Source: Persicitalea jodogahamensis
GTDB lineage: Bacteria > Bacteroidota > Bacteroidia > Cytophagales > Spirosomataceae
Direction of reading: 5' to 3'
DNA: 64,000 nucleotides
Assembly (NCBI RefSeq): GCF_014651615.1
Contig: NZ_BMXF01000004.1
Location: 615,802 to 679,801, forward strand
Below, piece by piece: positions 1 through 9,355 of this stretch. Below the pieces are notes generated by a model that ran no database searches, was not told where the DNA came from, and worked only from the letters and a program-made list of their open reading frames with translations. How positions within the stretch are numbered: the stretch's first letter is position 1; each line of letters opens with the position of its first letter. The position numbers and the translations under genes are program-made.

Positions 1-55
1 AACCCAGGACCCATACATTAAAAGTGTATTGCTCTACCAGCTGAGCTACAGAATC
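1..55 (-). tRNA. tRNA-Lys (anticodon TTT), 3' part outside the window
   Basis: The reverse strand reads an acceptor 5' arm GATTCTG, then TA, a D-arm beginning GCTCAGCTGGTAGAGC, and an anticodon stem ATACA/TGTAT enclosing the loop CTTTTAA, which gives anticodon TTT (lysine). The variable region and the start of the T arm (GGGTCCTGGGTT) are present. The rest of the T arm and the 3' acceptor strand lie beyond position 1, so the gene is complete only at its 5' end. Confidence 0.93.
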
Positions 56-131
56 GGAATTAAACAATTTGTTGGAGAGGAGCGGGCCTTTCCCGTAATT
101 GCGATGCAAAATTAGAGTTCTTGCCTTTATT

Positions 132-866
132 ATGCAAATGCTACGCAACAATTGCCTTGTTTTTCTGATGATCGGACTAGCCACTTTGGCCGATAATCAC
201 TGGTCTTACGGGGCCACGTCAAATTTGCACACCGCTGATTCTCTGTTTTCTATAGGGCGTTTTGCCGAGGCAGATCGACTATATCAATCCTTCTATCAAA
301 AAGGTAAAAAATTTAATCCAAACCTGTTATTGAAGCTGTCATTTTTGGCTGAGCAGGCCAACAATCCTGCCCGGAGCTTATATTATCTGAGCGTTTTGGC
401 AATGAAACAGCCAAGCAGGACACTACTTGAAAAAATGAGCCAACTGGCGACTCAACAAAACCTATCGGGCTATGAATTTAACGATTTAAGCTACTTTTTG
501 ATATTCTACCGTCGATACGGAGGGTACATACCAATACTGCTTCTTACTTTGGGGATATATGTGGTGGCAGTGATGTTTATCAAAGTACTAAGAAAGGAAA
601 GAATTCAGAAAAGACACAAATGGACAGCGGTAGCCTACTTACTCGCACTGCTCGCGCTTCTCAATGTACCGGCCAATTATGAATCCGGTGTGCTCAAAGG
701 AAAATTAGTGCATATTAGGGCGTTCCCATCTGCGGCATCACCGGTGGTAGAAATTGTTGGGAGGGGACATAAATTAACCATCATTGGAAGCCGGGACCAT
801 TGGAAAAGAGTGATTTGGAAAGGAAACATCGTCTTCGTGCGTGATAGCGACATCTGGATTATTTAG
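132..866 (+). CDS. TPR-like membrane protein with C-terminal SH3-like domain
   Basis: A 244-residue envelope protein. It begins with a hydrophobic signal-like segment, followed by a helical TPR-like region (about residues 30-105). Two membrane segments follow (about 132-153 and 164-180), and the last 50 residues look like a bacterial SH3 fold. This order resembles the BatE-type TPR/SH3 proteins of Bacteroidota, but no bat genes lie nearby, so the name would be a guess. The frame is open from a TTG at 99. I prefer the ATG at 132 because it places the signal segment at the N-terminus; an ATG at 138 is equally possible. The gene starts just after the divergent tRNA-Lys. Function unknown. Confidence 0.75.
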   Translation: MQMLRNNCLVFLMIGLATLADNHWSYGATSNLHTADSLFSIGRFAEADRLYQSFYQKGKKFNPNLLLKLSFLAEQANNPARSLYYLSVLAMKQPSRTLLEKMSQLATQQNLSGYEFNDLSYFLIFYRRYGGYIPILLLTLGIYVVAVMFIKVLRKERIQKRHKWTAVAYLLALLALLNVPANYESGVLKGKLVHIRAFPSAASPVVEIVGRGHKLTIIGSRDHWKRVIWKGNIVFVRDSDIWII

Positions 867-1004
867 ATTCGCGTATTTTGTTTGATGTTTTTACCCTAAA
901 TTTGTGAACAATCGCGGCAGCCCAATTTGGTTTTAATACCGGTCTGGCACGATTTTGAAAGAATATTGGAACATGTTTCAGCCTTTTTTTAACAAATTCA
1001 TTTT

Positions 1005-1469
1005 ATGCAAAAGTCATTGAAAAAATTTACCGTATTAGTGATTGCAGCCTTGGCAACAGTTGGTATGCAATCATGTGAAATAGAAGGTCCAGACCAAGAT
1101 GATATTGTAAAGTATCAGGCTACGATTAACAGCCAGAATACAGTACCTCGCAGTACATCGTCTGCACAAGGCTCAGCATCGCTTGAATACAATAAAACTA
1201 CCAGAATGCTGACCTATAATGTTACTTACCAAGGACTGGTTCCAACTGCCGGGCATATTCATAAGGCTCAGCCAGCATGGGAAACCGGACCAGTCGTGAT
1301 TCCATTCAACAATGTAGGCACGTCACCCATTACTGGCTCAATGCAGCTTGACAACGAATTGGAGACGCTTTTGCGGTTAGGCAATCTTTATATCAATCTG
1401 CACACAGCTCAGTACCCTGCCGGTGAAATCAGAGGCCAGGTGTTACCCGTCCCGATTAATGAGCCTTGA
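1005..1469 (+). CDS. CHRD domain lipoprotein
   Basis: A 154-residue protein with a lipoprotein signal peptide; the lipidated cysteine is probably Cys24 in GMQSC. The remainder is one CHRD domain (about 35-150), recognisable from the AGHIHKA stretch, the 'G(P/S)VV' region and the end motif NLHTAQYPAGEIRGQV, which is typical of this immunoglobulin-like family first noted in chordin. Acidic residues directly after the cysteine (CEIEGPDQDD) loosely resemble the surface-export signals of Bacteroidota lipoproteins. It is probably anchored to the outer membrane. Ligand and role are unknown. It appears monocistronic, ending at a strong terminator shared with the convergent gene. Confidence 0.88.
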   Translation: MQKSLKKFTVLVIAALATVGMQSCEIEGPDQDDIVKYQATINSQNTVPRSTSSAQGSASLEYNKTTRMLTYNVTYQGLVPTAGHIHKAQPAWETGPVVIPFNNVGTSPITGSMQLDNELETLLRLGNLYINLHTAQYPAGEIRGQVLPVPINEP

Positions 1470-1496
1470 TCATTTAGGATCATGCACTCAATTGAG

Positions 1497-1542
1497 AAAA
1501 TAAGCGGGTTGCCGATCTCTTAATCGGCAACCCGCTTATTTT
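1497..1542. terminator. Bidirectional terminator between convergent genes
   Basis: A perfect 20-bp inverted repeat: arms 1497-1516 and 1523-1542, 6-base loop. The stem core is GCGGGTTGCCGAT, flanked by A-tracts and T-tracts so that it can work in both directions. The right arm contains the stop codon of the reverse-strand gene (1536-1538). Confidence 0.9.
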
Positions 1543-3749
1543 AGTAGGGAAATAGTGCCTTTGTAAGCGTTGATAGAGTACTTGACCTGGTAGAAGTAGG
1601 TGCCCGCTGGGGCATCTACCGGGCACCAGGTAAAATTCCTGTCGCGGCTTAAATAAACACGCGTTCCCCAGCGGTTAAAAATGGTTACCTCCTCAAAACG
1701 CTGGATACAGTTGTCAGTAGGGAGATCAGCGCCAATGAAGCAATCATTTTTACCATCCTGATTGGGTGTAATGACATTCGGCAAATCCAGGGCAGCGTCG
1801 TTTAAATTATCCCTGATTAATAAGAAAACGGTTGACGAATCACGCGCCGCCAAACAGCTTTTGTCTTCACTAATAAAGTCGACGGCAAAAAGCATCTCTG
1901 ATTTACCCTGTAATAGTGAACAGTCCGGTGTCCAGGAGAAGGTACTTGTGATCTCCCTGCTCCCAATCCTGTTAAAAAAGTCCATTTTCGCCTCAGCCAA
2001 GGAAAAACCCCGCCCCAATCCAAAAAGAGAAAGCTGAGCTGTGTCAGGGTCACTGGCAATCACTTCAAATAGTATTGACAAGGGATTAATTGCATCCAAC
2101 TGGATGGTGATCGTATCAGTTTGGGCAGTTGTTCGAACACGGGGTGCATTGTTTTTGGCATCTTGTACGATAAAGTACACGGTCAGAACTGATGATTTTG
2201 AATTGGCCTCACAGCGCAGGTCAGTTAGTTTAAAATCAACTGCTATTGTGTCCGCTACATTTAACGTACACGGAGGCTTCCACGATAATTTCTGCGAGAC
2301 TGTATCTCGTCCTGATTTGGGAGGAAAAACAAAGCCGTACTCAGTCAGCTCAAAACCTCTGCCCGATGCCGAGAGAACAATACTATCTAGATCGATATCT
2401 TTTCCAAATACATCAAAAGTTAACGGTTGATCTGGCAGCGCATCGACATATACTGATGATAGTGAGGAGTTAATAACCGGTGCAGCATTAGGTGCTTTTT
2501 CTCGGTAAATTAAAATAGTAAGGGTGTCGGTTAGAGGGACCGGGCAGCTCTCGTCCTCGGCAATGAGTTCTATTTTTACAGGGCGGTTATCGTCCGTTTC
2601 AAAACAAGCATCAAGGCAGAATTGAAAAGTCAGGGTGTCGTTGCTCTTTTGGGTACGGAATTCGGCTGGTAAGAAATAAAAATCTCTCCGAGCGCTGTTT
2701 ACTGCACGTCCTTTTATTTTAACGAGTTGGTTAAAATTAGGATCCGTTACTTTAATGGTGAAACAGGCCGAGTCTGTTCTGGACAATCGCAAAACGCTGT
2801 TGTTTCCGAGGTTTTCTTTCCGAGAGTTTTCAAATGCCAGTATCTTTGGCGGTAATGCTTCAAAGCAGTCGATGACCTTGATCTGAAAATCACGGGAGAC
2901 AGAACCGATCTTTTGGCCGGAACGGTATTCCGTCACAGTAACAGAGAAAACGTAAAGCCCCAGCCGCGAGGCTGTAAATGATAAACGGCCTGTCTGTGCA
3001 TCGATCCGCAATGGTCTTGAACCGGGAATGACATTGGCGAGTGAAATTCCATCAGTCCAAGAAACGACCGGGTAGTTGCTGGATCCGCCAGCAAGTGGGC
3101 TGGGAAGGGCGCGGTTGCTGAATCCAGTTACGGGAGTCGTGAGCGAATAGGCCAGACTGTCGCCATCAGCATCAGAAGCGCTGAAATCTAAATAATAATC
3201 GGCATTGAGACAGGCATAATCACCCTGAATCTCACTGAATTCAGGGACAGAGTCAATAAATCGAGTACCATTTTTGAGTAATGGAGGAAAAAATACTGAA
3301 AATAGACTACCTACGTCGCCGGGATTTTTGATATTGTCGATCACGCTGTTGCGGCAGCATCTATCCCAAACAATGTAATATCCATCCGGCGCACTGTAAT
3401 CCATAGGATTGAGGAAAACATCAACCAGGTAAGAAATTAACAGAGTGCGCAATCCTGAAGTACCGCATTGCGGATTGGCGTAGGTTATGTTTTTTCGCCC
3501 TACTTTTGGGGCTTGAACGGAACCGATCCTCTGATTGTCCGATTTTCTAAATATGTATAATGTTGCGCCCGGGTCTTCGGCTTGCGGAATGCCGTTAAGT
3601 TCGTCGAAATAAAGATTCAGACCGATGCGGTGGGAAGCGGACCCATTGGACAGGGTAATGAAAACCAGCTCCCCACCTACTATATGAGAAGCCGTGGCAT
3701 AAAAAGAAGAAAAAATCAACAATGTTAAGGTGAATAGATTTTTTCTCAT
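1536..3749 (-). CDS. T9SS-exported giant protein, gliding-motility-associated C-terminal domain
   Basis: A 737-residue secreted protein. The signal peptide probably ends at ATA, leaving a mature N-terminus SHIVGGE. The first ~290 residues form a module with GYYIVWDRCCRN (123-134) and a DADGDSLAYSLTTP stretch. This module is shared with the two large reverse-strand proteins at 39.3-44.4 kb. Middle beta-rich repeats follow. The last ~85 residues are a type B C-terminal sorting domain: PNVITPNQDGKND, then FNRWG, then a GTYFYQVKY strand near the end. Such proteins cross the outer membrane through the type IX system and are often surface adhesins or structural proteins. It lacks the Ig-like repeats of its two paralogues. 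Its start is 26 bases from the divergent rlmD start. Confidence 0.9.
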   Translation of the reverse strand: MRKNLFTLTLLIFSSFYATASHIVGGELVFITLSNGSASHRIGLNLYFDELNGIPQAEDPGATLYIFRKSDNQRIGSVQAPKVGRKNITYANPQCGTSGLRTLLISYLVDVFLNPMDYSAPDGYYIVWDRCCRNSVIDNIKNPGDVGSLFSVFFPPLLKNGTRFIDSVPEFSEIQGDYACLNADYYLDFSASDADGDSLAYSLTTPVTGFSNRALPSPLAGGSSNYPVVSWTDGISLANVIPGSRPLRIDAQTGRLSFTASRLGLYVFSVTVTEYRSGQKIGSVSRDFQIKVIDCFEALPPKILAFENSRKENLGNNSVLRLSRTDSACFTIKVTDPNFNQLVKIKGRAVNSARRDFYFLPAEFRTQKSNDTLTFQFCLDACFETDDNRPVKIELIAEDESCPVPLTDTLTILIYREKAPNAAPVINSSLSSVYVDALPDQPLTFDVFGKDIDLDSIVLSASGRGFELTEYGFVFPPKSGRDTVSQKLSWKPPCTLNVADTIAVDFKLTDLRCEANSKSSVLTVYFIVQDAKNNAPRVRTTAQTDTITIQLDAINPLSILFEVIASDPDTAQLSLFGLGRGFSLAEAKMDFFNRIGSREITSTFSWTPDCSLLQGKSEMLFAVDFISEDKSCLAARDSSTVFLLIRDNLNDAALDLPNVITPNQDGKNDCFIGADLPTDNCIQRFEEVTIFNRWGTRVYLSRDRNFTWCPVDAPAGTYFYQVKYSINAYKGTISLLK

Positions 3750-3775
3750 TTCGAATATTTCATAAACTCTTATCC

Positions 3776-5176
3776 ATGCCTACCAACAAAAGGTACGAAA
3801 ATATTACAATTACTGATTTCGCGGCTGAAGGCAAGTGTATATATAAATCAGAAGACGGCGTCATTTTTATCCAGGGACATGTAGCCCCGGGCGATGTAGT
3901 GGACATTGAGGTGGTGCGTCGTAAGAAAAAGATGGGTGAAGCCATCGTTACGAAATTCCACTCTTTCTCAGAATTGCGTGCTGAACCATTTTGCCAGCAT
4001 TTTGATGTATGTGGCGGCTGTCGGTGGCAGCATATCGATTATTCAGAACAGCTGAATTTCAAGCAGAAACAAGTTCGTGACCATTTCGAACGCATTGGGA
4101 AAATAAAAGAGGTTGAGTACGAACCCATAGTGGCCGCCGAAATTCAGCGATACTACCGGAATAAACTTGAATATACTTTTTCAAATTATCGATGGCTCAC
4201 CACCGACGACATGAATTCTGGTGAGGAGTTTTCTCGCAATGCTTTGGGGTATCACGTTCCAAAACGTTTTGACAGGATATTTCAGGTTGAGAAATGCCAT
4301 TTGCAGCCTGATCCTTCCAATGCTATCCGGAATGCGCTCTACCATTTCTCTGAAAAGAAAGGGTATGTATTCTACAATATCAAGACAAATGAAGGGATGA
4401 TGCGAAACGTGATCATCCGAACATCTAACACGGGGGATGTGCTTGTGATCGTCCAGTTTGCAGAGCCGCAGGAAGAGGTTATTGAAGAAGTGATGCAATT
4501 CTTGAAAACAGAATTTCCGAATATCACTTCCTTGCATTACATCATCAATCAAAAGGGCAATGACTCTTACCAGGATCAGGATGTGCATCACTACTTTGGG
4601 GATCAGTATATCCGTGAAACAATGGAAGGTCTAACGTTTTTGGTAGGGCCTAAGTCCTTTTATCAAACCAATTCTCAGCAGGCATACGAACTATACAAAA
4701 TCGCTCGCAATTACGCTGAACTTACCGGCTCCGAAACTGTATTCGATTTGTATACAGGAACAGGTACAATCGCAAATTTCGTCGCCAGGAATGCCAAGAA
4801 AGTCATCGGGGTGGAGTTTGTAGAGGAGGCGGTAGCGGACGCCCGGAAAAATTCCGACCTGAACGGAATTCACAACACAAAGTTTTTTGCTGGTGACATG
4901 AAAAAAGTACTTAATGCTGATTTCATAGCCAAGCACGGCAAACCCGACGTAATTATTACTGATCCTCCACGTGCTGGAATGGACCCTTCAGTAATCGGAA
5001 CGATTCTCACAGCTGAGCCAGATCGGATCGTATACGTGAGCTGCAACACCGCCACTCAGGCCAGGGACCTTGAATTATTGTCGAATAAATACAAGGTCGT
5101 CAAAGCACAACCCGTAGACATGTTCCCCCATACACACCACGTCGAGAATGTCGCTTTGCTGGTGAAGAGGCAATAA
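3776..5176 (+). CDS. rlmD: 23S rRNA (uracil-C5)-methyltransferase, RlmD/TrmA family
   Basis: A 466-residue SAM-dependent RNA uracil-C5 methyltransferase. The N-terminus is a TRAM-type RNA-binding domain (about 5-60). Four cysteines (73, 79, 82 and 164) match the [4Fe-4S] cluster of the RlmD/RumA group. The Rossmann methyltransferase domain shows VFDLYTGTGTIA for SAM binding, DPPRAGMD, and the catalytic nucleophile Cys423 in VSCNTATQARDL. By family knowledge the target is a uridine of 23S rRNA such as U1939. Paralogous enzymes of this family act on other uridines, so the exact site is inferred. It is divergent from the giant T9SS gene and seems to be a single-gene unit. Confidence 0.93.
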   Translation: MPTNKRYENITITDFAAEGKCIYKSEDGVIFIQGHVAPGDVVDIEVVRRKKKMGEAIVTKFHSFSELRAEPFCQHFDVCGGCRWQHIDYSEQLNFKQKQVRDHFERIGKIKEVEYEPIVAAEIQRYYRNKLEYTFSNYRWLTTDDMNSGEEFSRNALGYHVPKRFDRIFQVEKCHLQPDPSNAIRNALYHFSEKKGYVFYNIKTNEGMMRNVIIRTSNTGDVLVIVQFAEPQEEVIEEVMQFLKTEFPNITSLHYIINQKGNDSYQDQDVHHYFGDQYIRETMEGLTFLVGPKSFYQTNSQQAYELYKIARNYAELTGSETVFDLYTGTGTIANFVARNAKKVIGVEFVEEAVADARKNSDLNGIHNTKFFAGDMKKVLNADFIAKHGKPDVIITDPPRAGMDPSVIGTILTAEPDRIVYVSCNTATQARDLELLSNKYKVVKAQPVDMFPHTHHVENVALLVKRQ

Positions 5177-5245
5177 TTAAATAAAATCTCAGGAAACTAA
5201 ACGAGATCCATACAAAAGCGCAGCCAATTTCATCACGCTACCAAA

Positions 5246-6856
5246 TCAAAATGGCGGCTCTTCGCCTGGCCCCTTGAATTCAAAATTGGAACGATCGTTC
5301 GCTTTACTCTTGAATACGGCCGGGCTGGATTGATTGCTTTCAAAAGATGCAATCGGATTTGAAGAAGCCGGGGGGAGCGGACGGTCGGCGGGAGTTGGAG
5401 AAGGGGCATAAAAGGAGTCCAGGTCCATAAACTTCGTGTATTTGCCAACAAATCGCAGCTGAACAGTGTCAAGTGAACCACCTCTGTTCTTGGCGATAAT
5501 CACTTCGCCTATGCCGGCAACAGAGTTTCCGGTATCATCCGCAGTGATTCCGTAGTATTCCGGACGGTAGAGGAACAGTACCATATCCGCATCTTGCTCA
5601 ATTGATCCCGATTCACGAAGATCTGATAGTTGCGGACGCTTTTCACCGCCCCGCGTTTCAACAGCTCTACTTAACTGCGAAAGCGCGATAACCGGTACGT
5701 CAAGTTCCTTTGCCAGATTTTTTAAGGAACGGGAGATAGAGGCAATTTCCTGTTCCCTATTGCCACCCGCTTTACCACTGCTGTCTCCGGTCATCAATTG
5801 CAGGTAGTCAATCACGATCATCTCAATGTCGTGTTGTGCCTTCAAGCGCCGGCATTTAGCCCGCAGTTCGAGAATGGAAAGGGCAGGGGTGTCATCAATA
5901 TATATTGGCGCATTGGTTAGCCCACTGATACGGTGGTGAATCTGAGCCCATTCATGCGGAGCAAGATTACCTTTCCGTATTTTCTCACTGTCGATTTCTG
6001 CTTCGGCCGAGATCAGACGATTGACCAGCTGAACTGAGGACATTTCCAAAGAGAAAATGGCCACCGGCTTTTGGAACTCCACAGCGGCGTTCCGGAGGGC
6101 CGAAACCACAAAGGCGGTTTTTCCCATACCAGGCCGGGCGGCCAGAATTGTCAATTCAGTCTTCTGCCAGCCGGATGTAAGCCGGTCAAGACTAGTGAAG
6201 CCGGAGGGTACACCAGTGAGCCCATCCTGGTTATTCTTCTTTTGATCGAGCTCTTCAAGGGCTTGCCGCATGAGCGCACCCATATCGGCATAGTTTTTCT
6301 TGATATTCGACTCCGAAATCTGGAATAATGCTTGTTCAGTTTTATCCAGCAATTTGAAGACGTCAGTAGTATCTTCAAAAGCTTCCTTCTGAATTTCGGA
6401 TGAAATGGCAATCAGCTCACGCTTAATGGATGCCTGAGAAATGATCCGGGCATGGTACTCAATGTTGGCCGCCGAATTGACCTTCGATGTAAGCTCGGTA
6501 ATGAAGGCCGCCCCGCCGATCAGGTCCAATTCACCAGTGCTCCGCAGTTTGGAAGTAACGGTGAGCAGATCGATTGGTTCGGAATTGACGAACAGATTGA
6601 TGATAGCGCTGTAAATCCTTTGGTGGGATTCTTTGTAAAAACTATCAGGCTTAAGAATGTCAGCTACGGTAGAAAGCGCGTCCTTCTCTATCATTAATGC
6701 TCCCAGCACGGCTTCCTCCATGTCGGTAGCCTGCGGGGGTAGTTTGCCCATGCTGGCATTACCCTGGTCACTACCAAGCAGTCGATTGGTACGGCGGGCA
6801 GCTGGGGCAGAGTTGCTCTGGTTTTTCAGGAAATTGAAGGGGCGATCGGTATCCAT
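5246..6856 (-). CDS. dnaB: Replicative DNA helicase DnaB
   Basis: A 536-residue hexameric replicative helicase that unwinds the fork using ATP. The N-terminal helical domain (PPQATDMEEAVLGALMIE, residues ~40-150) mediates hexamer and primase contacts. The RecA-like C-terminal domain has Walker A ARPGMGKTAF, Walker B (MIVIDYLQLM) and the EIASISRSLKNLAKEL stretch. The frame extends upstream to an ATG at 6928. I chose the ATG at 6856 (MDTDRPFN) because the extra 24 residues are unlike a DnaB N-terminus. No intein insertion is visible: the RecA core is uninterrupted. Head-to-head with phoH. Confidence 0.96.
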   Translation of the reverse strand: MDTDRPFNFLKNQSNSAPAARRTNRLLGSDQGNASMGKLPPQATDMEEAVLGALMIEKDALSTVADILKPDSFYKESHQRIYSAIINLFVNSEPIDLLTVTSKLRSTGELDLIGGAAFITELTSKVNSAANIEYHARIISQASIKRELIAISSEIQKEAFEDTTDVFKLLDKTEQALFQISESNIKKNYADMGALMRQALEELDQKKNNQDGLTGVPSGFTSLDRLTSGWQKTELTILAARPGMGKTAFVVSALRNAAVEFQKPVAIFSLEMSSVQLVNRLISAEAEIDSEKIRKGNLAPHEWAQIHHRISGLTNAPIYIDDTPALSILELRAKCRRLKAQHDIEMIVIDYLQLMTGDSSGKAGGNREQEIASISRSLKNLAKELDVPVIALSQLSRAVETRGGEKRPQLSDLRESGSIEQDADMVLFLYRPEYYGITADDTGNSVAGIGEVIIAKNRGGSLDTVQLRFVGKYTKFMDLDSFYAPSPTPADRPLPPASSNPIASFESNQSSPAVFKSKANDRSNFEFKGPGEEPPF

Positions 6857-7085
6857 AGATGAACACAATATTACGAATTGCGCAGGAGGATGAAAAGAGG
6901 TAGGATGAAGTATTTTTTTAATACTCACTACCCTTCCTTGATTATTAAGGGGTTGAACCCAGGATATTTATTTAACGTTGGTAGATTTAAATATTTCCAG
7001 AAAATTGGGCATCAAACTTTCGGCGATTCGGAATTTTATCCCTAAATTTTCTCCTGAATTCATCCATCCATTAAATATCATCCGT

Positions 7086-8048
7086 TTGGTAGAAAAAGTA
7101 ATTACCCTTGACGATGTGTCGCTCGTTGACTTCCTGGGCGTTCACAATTCCAACATCCGCGAGGTGGCGGCCGCTTTCCCGGAAAGCAAAATCCTTTCTC
7201 GCGGTAACGAAATCAGAATTCAGGGTACCGCCCCTGAGATTGTCAAAATCACCGACGTACTGGATTCCCTGTTGGCTCATTATCAAAAATATGGTCGGGT
7301 CACCAACGACAACGTTGTGCGGTATCTCAATGGGCATTTGAGTATCAGCACCAAGCCCACAAAAAATTCCAAGGAACAGGATGACCCCGATGTTATCATC
7401 TATGGCAATAAGGGCGTAGTCGTTAAAGCCAAAACGCTTAATCAGAAAAAATTGGTGGAAGCGGCCAACAGTCACGACCTGGTGTTCGCGGTCGGGCCTG
7501 CCGGTACCGGAAAAACCTACACGGCCGTGGCGATGGCTGTCAGGGCGCTGAAAAATCGCGAAGTCAAGAAAATAATCATTACACGACCAGCCGTTGAAGC
7601 CGGAGAAAACCTGGGTTTTTTACCCGGCGATCTGACCGAAAAAATTGATCCATACCTGCGTCCAATTTACGATGCACTGGATGACATGATAGCGCCGGAG
7701 AAGCTGAAATTCTACCAGGATAACCGTATTGTGGAAATTGCTCCTTTGGCTTATATGCGGGGCCGGACCCTTAACAATGCGTTCATTCTGCTGGATGAGG
7801 CGCAAAACACCACCCCCATGCAAATGAAAATGTTCCTGACGCGGATGGGGCCAAGCTCCAAGGCGATAATCACGGGTGATAAATCTCAGGTCGATTTACC
7901 CAGAAATCACAAGTCTGGATTAATTGAATCGCTTCGTGTGCTGGAAGGGATCAAGGGGATTGCCTTCGTGGAGTTAGACGGGACTGATGTAGTACGACAT
8001 CGGTTGGTGAAGGATATTTTGGCAGCTTATGAAAAACACGAACAGTAG
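7086..8048 (+). CDS. phoH: PhoH-like ATPase (YbeZ type)
   Basis: A 320-residue PhoH-family P-loop ATPase, linked in other bacteria to RNA metabolism and ribosome maturation together with YbeY. It has an N-terminal KH-like part (about 1-110), Walker A GPAGTGKTYT, Walker B FILLDEAQN and TGDKSQVDLP, all in family order. There is no in-frame ATG near the N-terminus. The frame is open from a TTG at 6978, but a second TTG at 7086 gives MVEKVITLDDVS, which matches the usual start and length of the family, so I prefer it. The last 20 bases overlap the next gene. Confidence 0.9.
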   Translation: MVEKVITLDDVSLVDFLGVHNSNIREVAAAFPESKILSRGNEIRIQGTAPEIVKITDVLDSLLAHYQKYGRVTNDNVVRYLNGHLSISTKPTKNSKEQDDPDVIIYGNKGVVVKAKTLNQKKLVEAANSHDLVFAVGPAGTGKTYTAVAMAVRALKNREVKKIIITRPAVEAGENLGFLPGDLTEKIDPYLRPIYDALDDMIAPEKLKFYQDNRIVEIAPLAYMRGRTLNNAFILLDEAQNTTPMQMKMFLTRMGPSSKAIITGDKSQVDLPRNHKSGLIESLRVLEGIKGIAFVELDGTDVVRHRLVKDILAAYEKHEQ

Positions 8049-9351
8049 GGCGGCGCTAGTCGCTCTACTTTTTTATTTTAGTGCGCTCTGGGTAGTGAAT
8101 GCTCAGGTACCCGAAGCAAATTTGAACCGCTGCGCCAGCGTAGAACGCGACCAGTTAAAATCCGGGTCAAATCCTCAATGGTTGAAAAAGCGGGTTCAGA
8201 TGGAAAAGTTGATTCAGGATTATGTGCAGGAGCACAAAAACCTGCGAACTACCGCTGATGACATTATCCGCATCCCAGTGGTGGTACATGTCATTCACGA
8301 TCAGGATGAAAATTCCATAGGCGGGCTGAACAACCCCAATATTTCAGAGGAGCAAATCCGATCGCAGATTGAGGTGCTTAATGAAGACTATAACCGACTT
8401 CCGAATACATTGGGCTACAACACCAATCCAGTGGGAGCCTCGGCGATGATCCAGTTTTATCTGGCAGATTATGATCCAGATGGACGATTCACCTCGGGAA
8501 TTACCCGGCACCGGTACACGACCAAAACCAGTTTTAACCCTTTTTCGGATGATTTGTTACTTGCCAATATTGCCTATTGGCCTTCCGACAAGTACCTGAA
8601 TATCTGGACGTGCCGTCTGACGAATAGCTACCTGGGGCTTGCCCAATTTCCCGCCACCGACAAGGTGGAAGGATTGGATACGGCGAATGAAGCCAATGAA
8701 TTGACTGATGGTGTAATTATTGATTACCGTTATTTTGGCAAGAAAACGGGCGCCATTACCAGCAGGATTTATAACCTTGGGCGTACCACCACTCACGAAG
8801 TGGCGCACTGGTTGGGGCTCATCCACACATGGGGGGATACCAATTGTGGTACCGATTACTGTGCAGACACTCCGACCATAGAAGGGCCAAACCAAACTAC
8901 CGTTTGTCAGGAGAAATTTTCTAATTGCAATGGTGTTCGTACCCGTAACATGATTGAGAACTACCTCGATTACTCTCCTGATTCCTGTATGAATGTTTTC
9001 ACCAAAGATCAGGTTGGCCGGATGAGGGCCGTGCTTGCTTTAAGTCCCCGTCGCGCCCGAATGGTAGAGTTTGGCAAGGAAGGGAGACTCGATCCGGCAA
9101 ATAATCTGACGGTTGAAATATATCCAAACCCCGCCGTATCGGATCTCACAATCAATGTGCGTTTTCTTGATTTTCAGAACTTTACCTACACAATTTTCGA
9201 CTTGAATGGCCATACTTTGGCATCCGACAGTTTTCGAAATGTGTATAGTCGAAGGCTGCAGTTAGATGTGAGTCTGCTTCCGCCCGGGATGTACCTATTC
9301 CGTGTCGCAACAGAAATGGAAACAGTCACGCAACGCTTCCTTGTTAAATGA
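8029..9351 (+). CDS. Secreted M43-family (pappalysin-like) zinc metalloprotease with T9SS sorting domain
   Basis: A 440-residue exported protease. A signal peptide ends at about NAQ (residue 26). The metzincin zinc site is HEVAHWLGLIH at residues 256-266, following the HExxHxxGxxH pattern. A cysteine-containing stretch (TNCGTDYCADTP) and a downstream NYLDYSPDSCMNVFT containing the Met-turn are typical of the M43 cytophagalysin/ulilysin group. The last ~80 residues form a type A type IX sorting domain (YPNPAVSDLTI... ending QRFLVK). It probably cleaves proteins outside the cell. The start overlaps the phoH end by 20 bases, so the two may be cotranscribed; comEC starts 5 bases downstream. Confidence 0.93.
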   Translation: MKNTNSRAALVALLFYFSALWVVNAQVPEANLNRCASVERDQLKSGSNPQWLKKRVQMEKLIQDYVQEHKNLRTTADDIIRIPVVVHVIHDQDENSIGGLNNPNISEEQIRSQIEVLNEDYNRLPNTLGYNTNPVGASAMIQFYLADYDPDGRFTSGITRHRYTTKTSFNPFSDDLLLANIAYWPSDKYLNIWTCRLTNSYLGLAQFPATDKVEGLDTANEANELTDGVIIDYRYFGKKTGAITSRIYNLGRTTTHEVAHWLGLIHTWGDTNCGTDYCADTPTIEGPNQTTVCQEKFSNCNGVRTRNMIENYLDYSPDSCMNVFTKDQVGRMRAVLALSPRRARMVEFGKEGRLDPANNLTVEIYPNPAVSDLTINVRFLDFQNFTYTIFDLNGHTLASDSFRNVYSRRLQLDVSLLPPGMYLFRVATEMETVTQRFLVK

Positions 9352-9355
9352 CAGT

